Below, in pieces: positions 5,753 through 5,910 of a stretch of 5,910 bases of DNA. The position numbers and the translations under genes were made by a program. The stretch is from contig RGOY01000080.1 in the NCBI GenBank assembly GCA_010028225.1, positions 1 to 5,910 on the forward strand, given 5' to 3'. Positions within the stretch are counted from its first letter, which is position 1; the number at the start of each line of letters is the position of its first letter. This DNA is from Actinomycetota bacterium. GTDB taxonomy: Bacteria > Actinomycetota > Actinomycetes > Nanopelagicales > Nanopelagicaceae. The notes beneath the pieces are model-generated. The model was not told where the DNA came from. It ran no database searches and was given only the letters and a program-made list of their open reading frames with translations.

Positions 5753-5910
5753 ATGTTCGAAAAGGAGATGTACCGCAAGAACGTCCCGATTCAAAACGAT
5801 TGGTCTGAAGAGACTCTCGTTGTGCAAGCCGGAAGACCCGAGCGCGTTCCAACTGCGCCGATGAATACAGAGATCACTCTCAGTAGTACCTACATCCATC
5901 CGGCCCCTGT
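5753..5910 (+). CDS. Cys/Met metabolism PLP-dependent enzyme (cystathionine gamma-synthase-like), N-terminal part only
   Basis: The 52 visible codons include WSEETLVVQAGRPERVPTAP, then ITLSSTYIHPAP. This is the characteristic N-terminus of actinobacterial trans-sulfuration enzymes (cystathionine gamma-synthase/lyase, O-acyl-homoserine sulfhydrylase fold), where the ETLxVxAGRPERVPxAPxN block precedes the PPIxxSSTY strand. These enzymes make or break C-S bonds in methionine and cysteine metabolism using PLP. The PLP lysine lies beyond the window, so the exact activity cannot be assigned. The start is ATG at 5753. The ATG at 5768 follows AAGGAG directly with no spacer, so it is a poor alternative start. 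The gene is divergent from the secreted-protein gene, with 128 bp between the two starts. Confidence 0.85.
   Translation, partial: MFEKEMYRKNVPIQNDWSEETLVVQAGRPERVPTAPMNTEITLSSTYIHPAP

Noticed and set aside
1..5910. CRISPR arrays, tRNA or rRNA genes, insertion sequences, or a phage or defence system.
   Set aside because: No spaced direct repeats, tRNA-like cloverleaf, transposase motifs or defence domains were found on either strand. Apart from the left-edge join, the gene content is ordinary chromosome.

Overview
The window reads as an actinobacterial chromosome segment of moderate G+C. The order rplM-rpsI-glmM, the long N-terminus of ribosomal protein S9, the L13 start MRTYSPKPGD, and the GRPERVP motif in the last gene all point to Actinomycetota. 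The moderate base composition, and a Pro/Thr linker followed by a Cys/Lys-rich tail on the secreted protein, resemble small aquatic actinobacteria such as the Nanopelagicales (acI) group. That lineage is inferred from remembered family features, not from a search.

Layout: positions 1-5624 are coded entirely on the minus strand. From its promoter side this is a GTG-started secreted protein of unknown function (5624-4269), an NAD(P)-dependent aldehyde dehydrogenase (4235-2739), a 281-bp gap, then rplM (2457-2008), rpsI (1995-1528) and glmM (1506 to the window edge). The gap holds a terminator-like hairpin, a good rplM promoter and a strong leader hairpin. A plus-strand gene for a Cys/Met-metabolism PLP enzyme starts at 5753 and runs off the right edge. 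It is separated from the secreted-protein gene by a 128-bp divergent promoter region.

How the genes work together: rplM-rpsI-glmM is a conserved growth-linked operon, with two ribosomal proteins followed by the enzyme that makes glucosamine-1-phosphate for peptidoglycan. The aldehyde dehydrogenase and secreted-protein genes lie 33 bp apart and could be co-transcribed, but no shared role is evident. The last gene belongs to sulfur amino acid metabolism.

The most unusual point is at the left edge. The glmM frame does not stop where GlmM normally ends (about residue 455-460). It continues in frame into a sequence with the hallmark motifs of the C-terminal half of N-formylglutamate amidohydrolase (IIDVHSY, RPEMCIGTDSFHTP). 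This is either a chimeric join (assembly, amplification or natural recombination) or a true fusion. The join sits at the window end, and the amidohydrolase N-terminal half is missing, so a chimera is the more likely explanation. Other points of note are three genes with a TANNNT box exactly 6 nt before the start codon and no Shine-Dalgarno (candidate leaderless genes), and the hairpin in the rplM leader. No tRNA, rRNA, CRISPR array, insertion sequence or defence system is visible.
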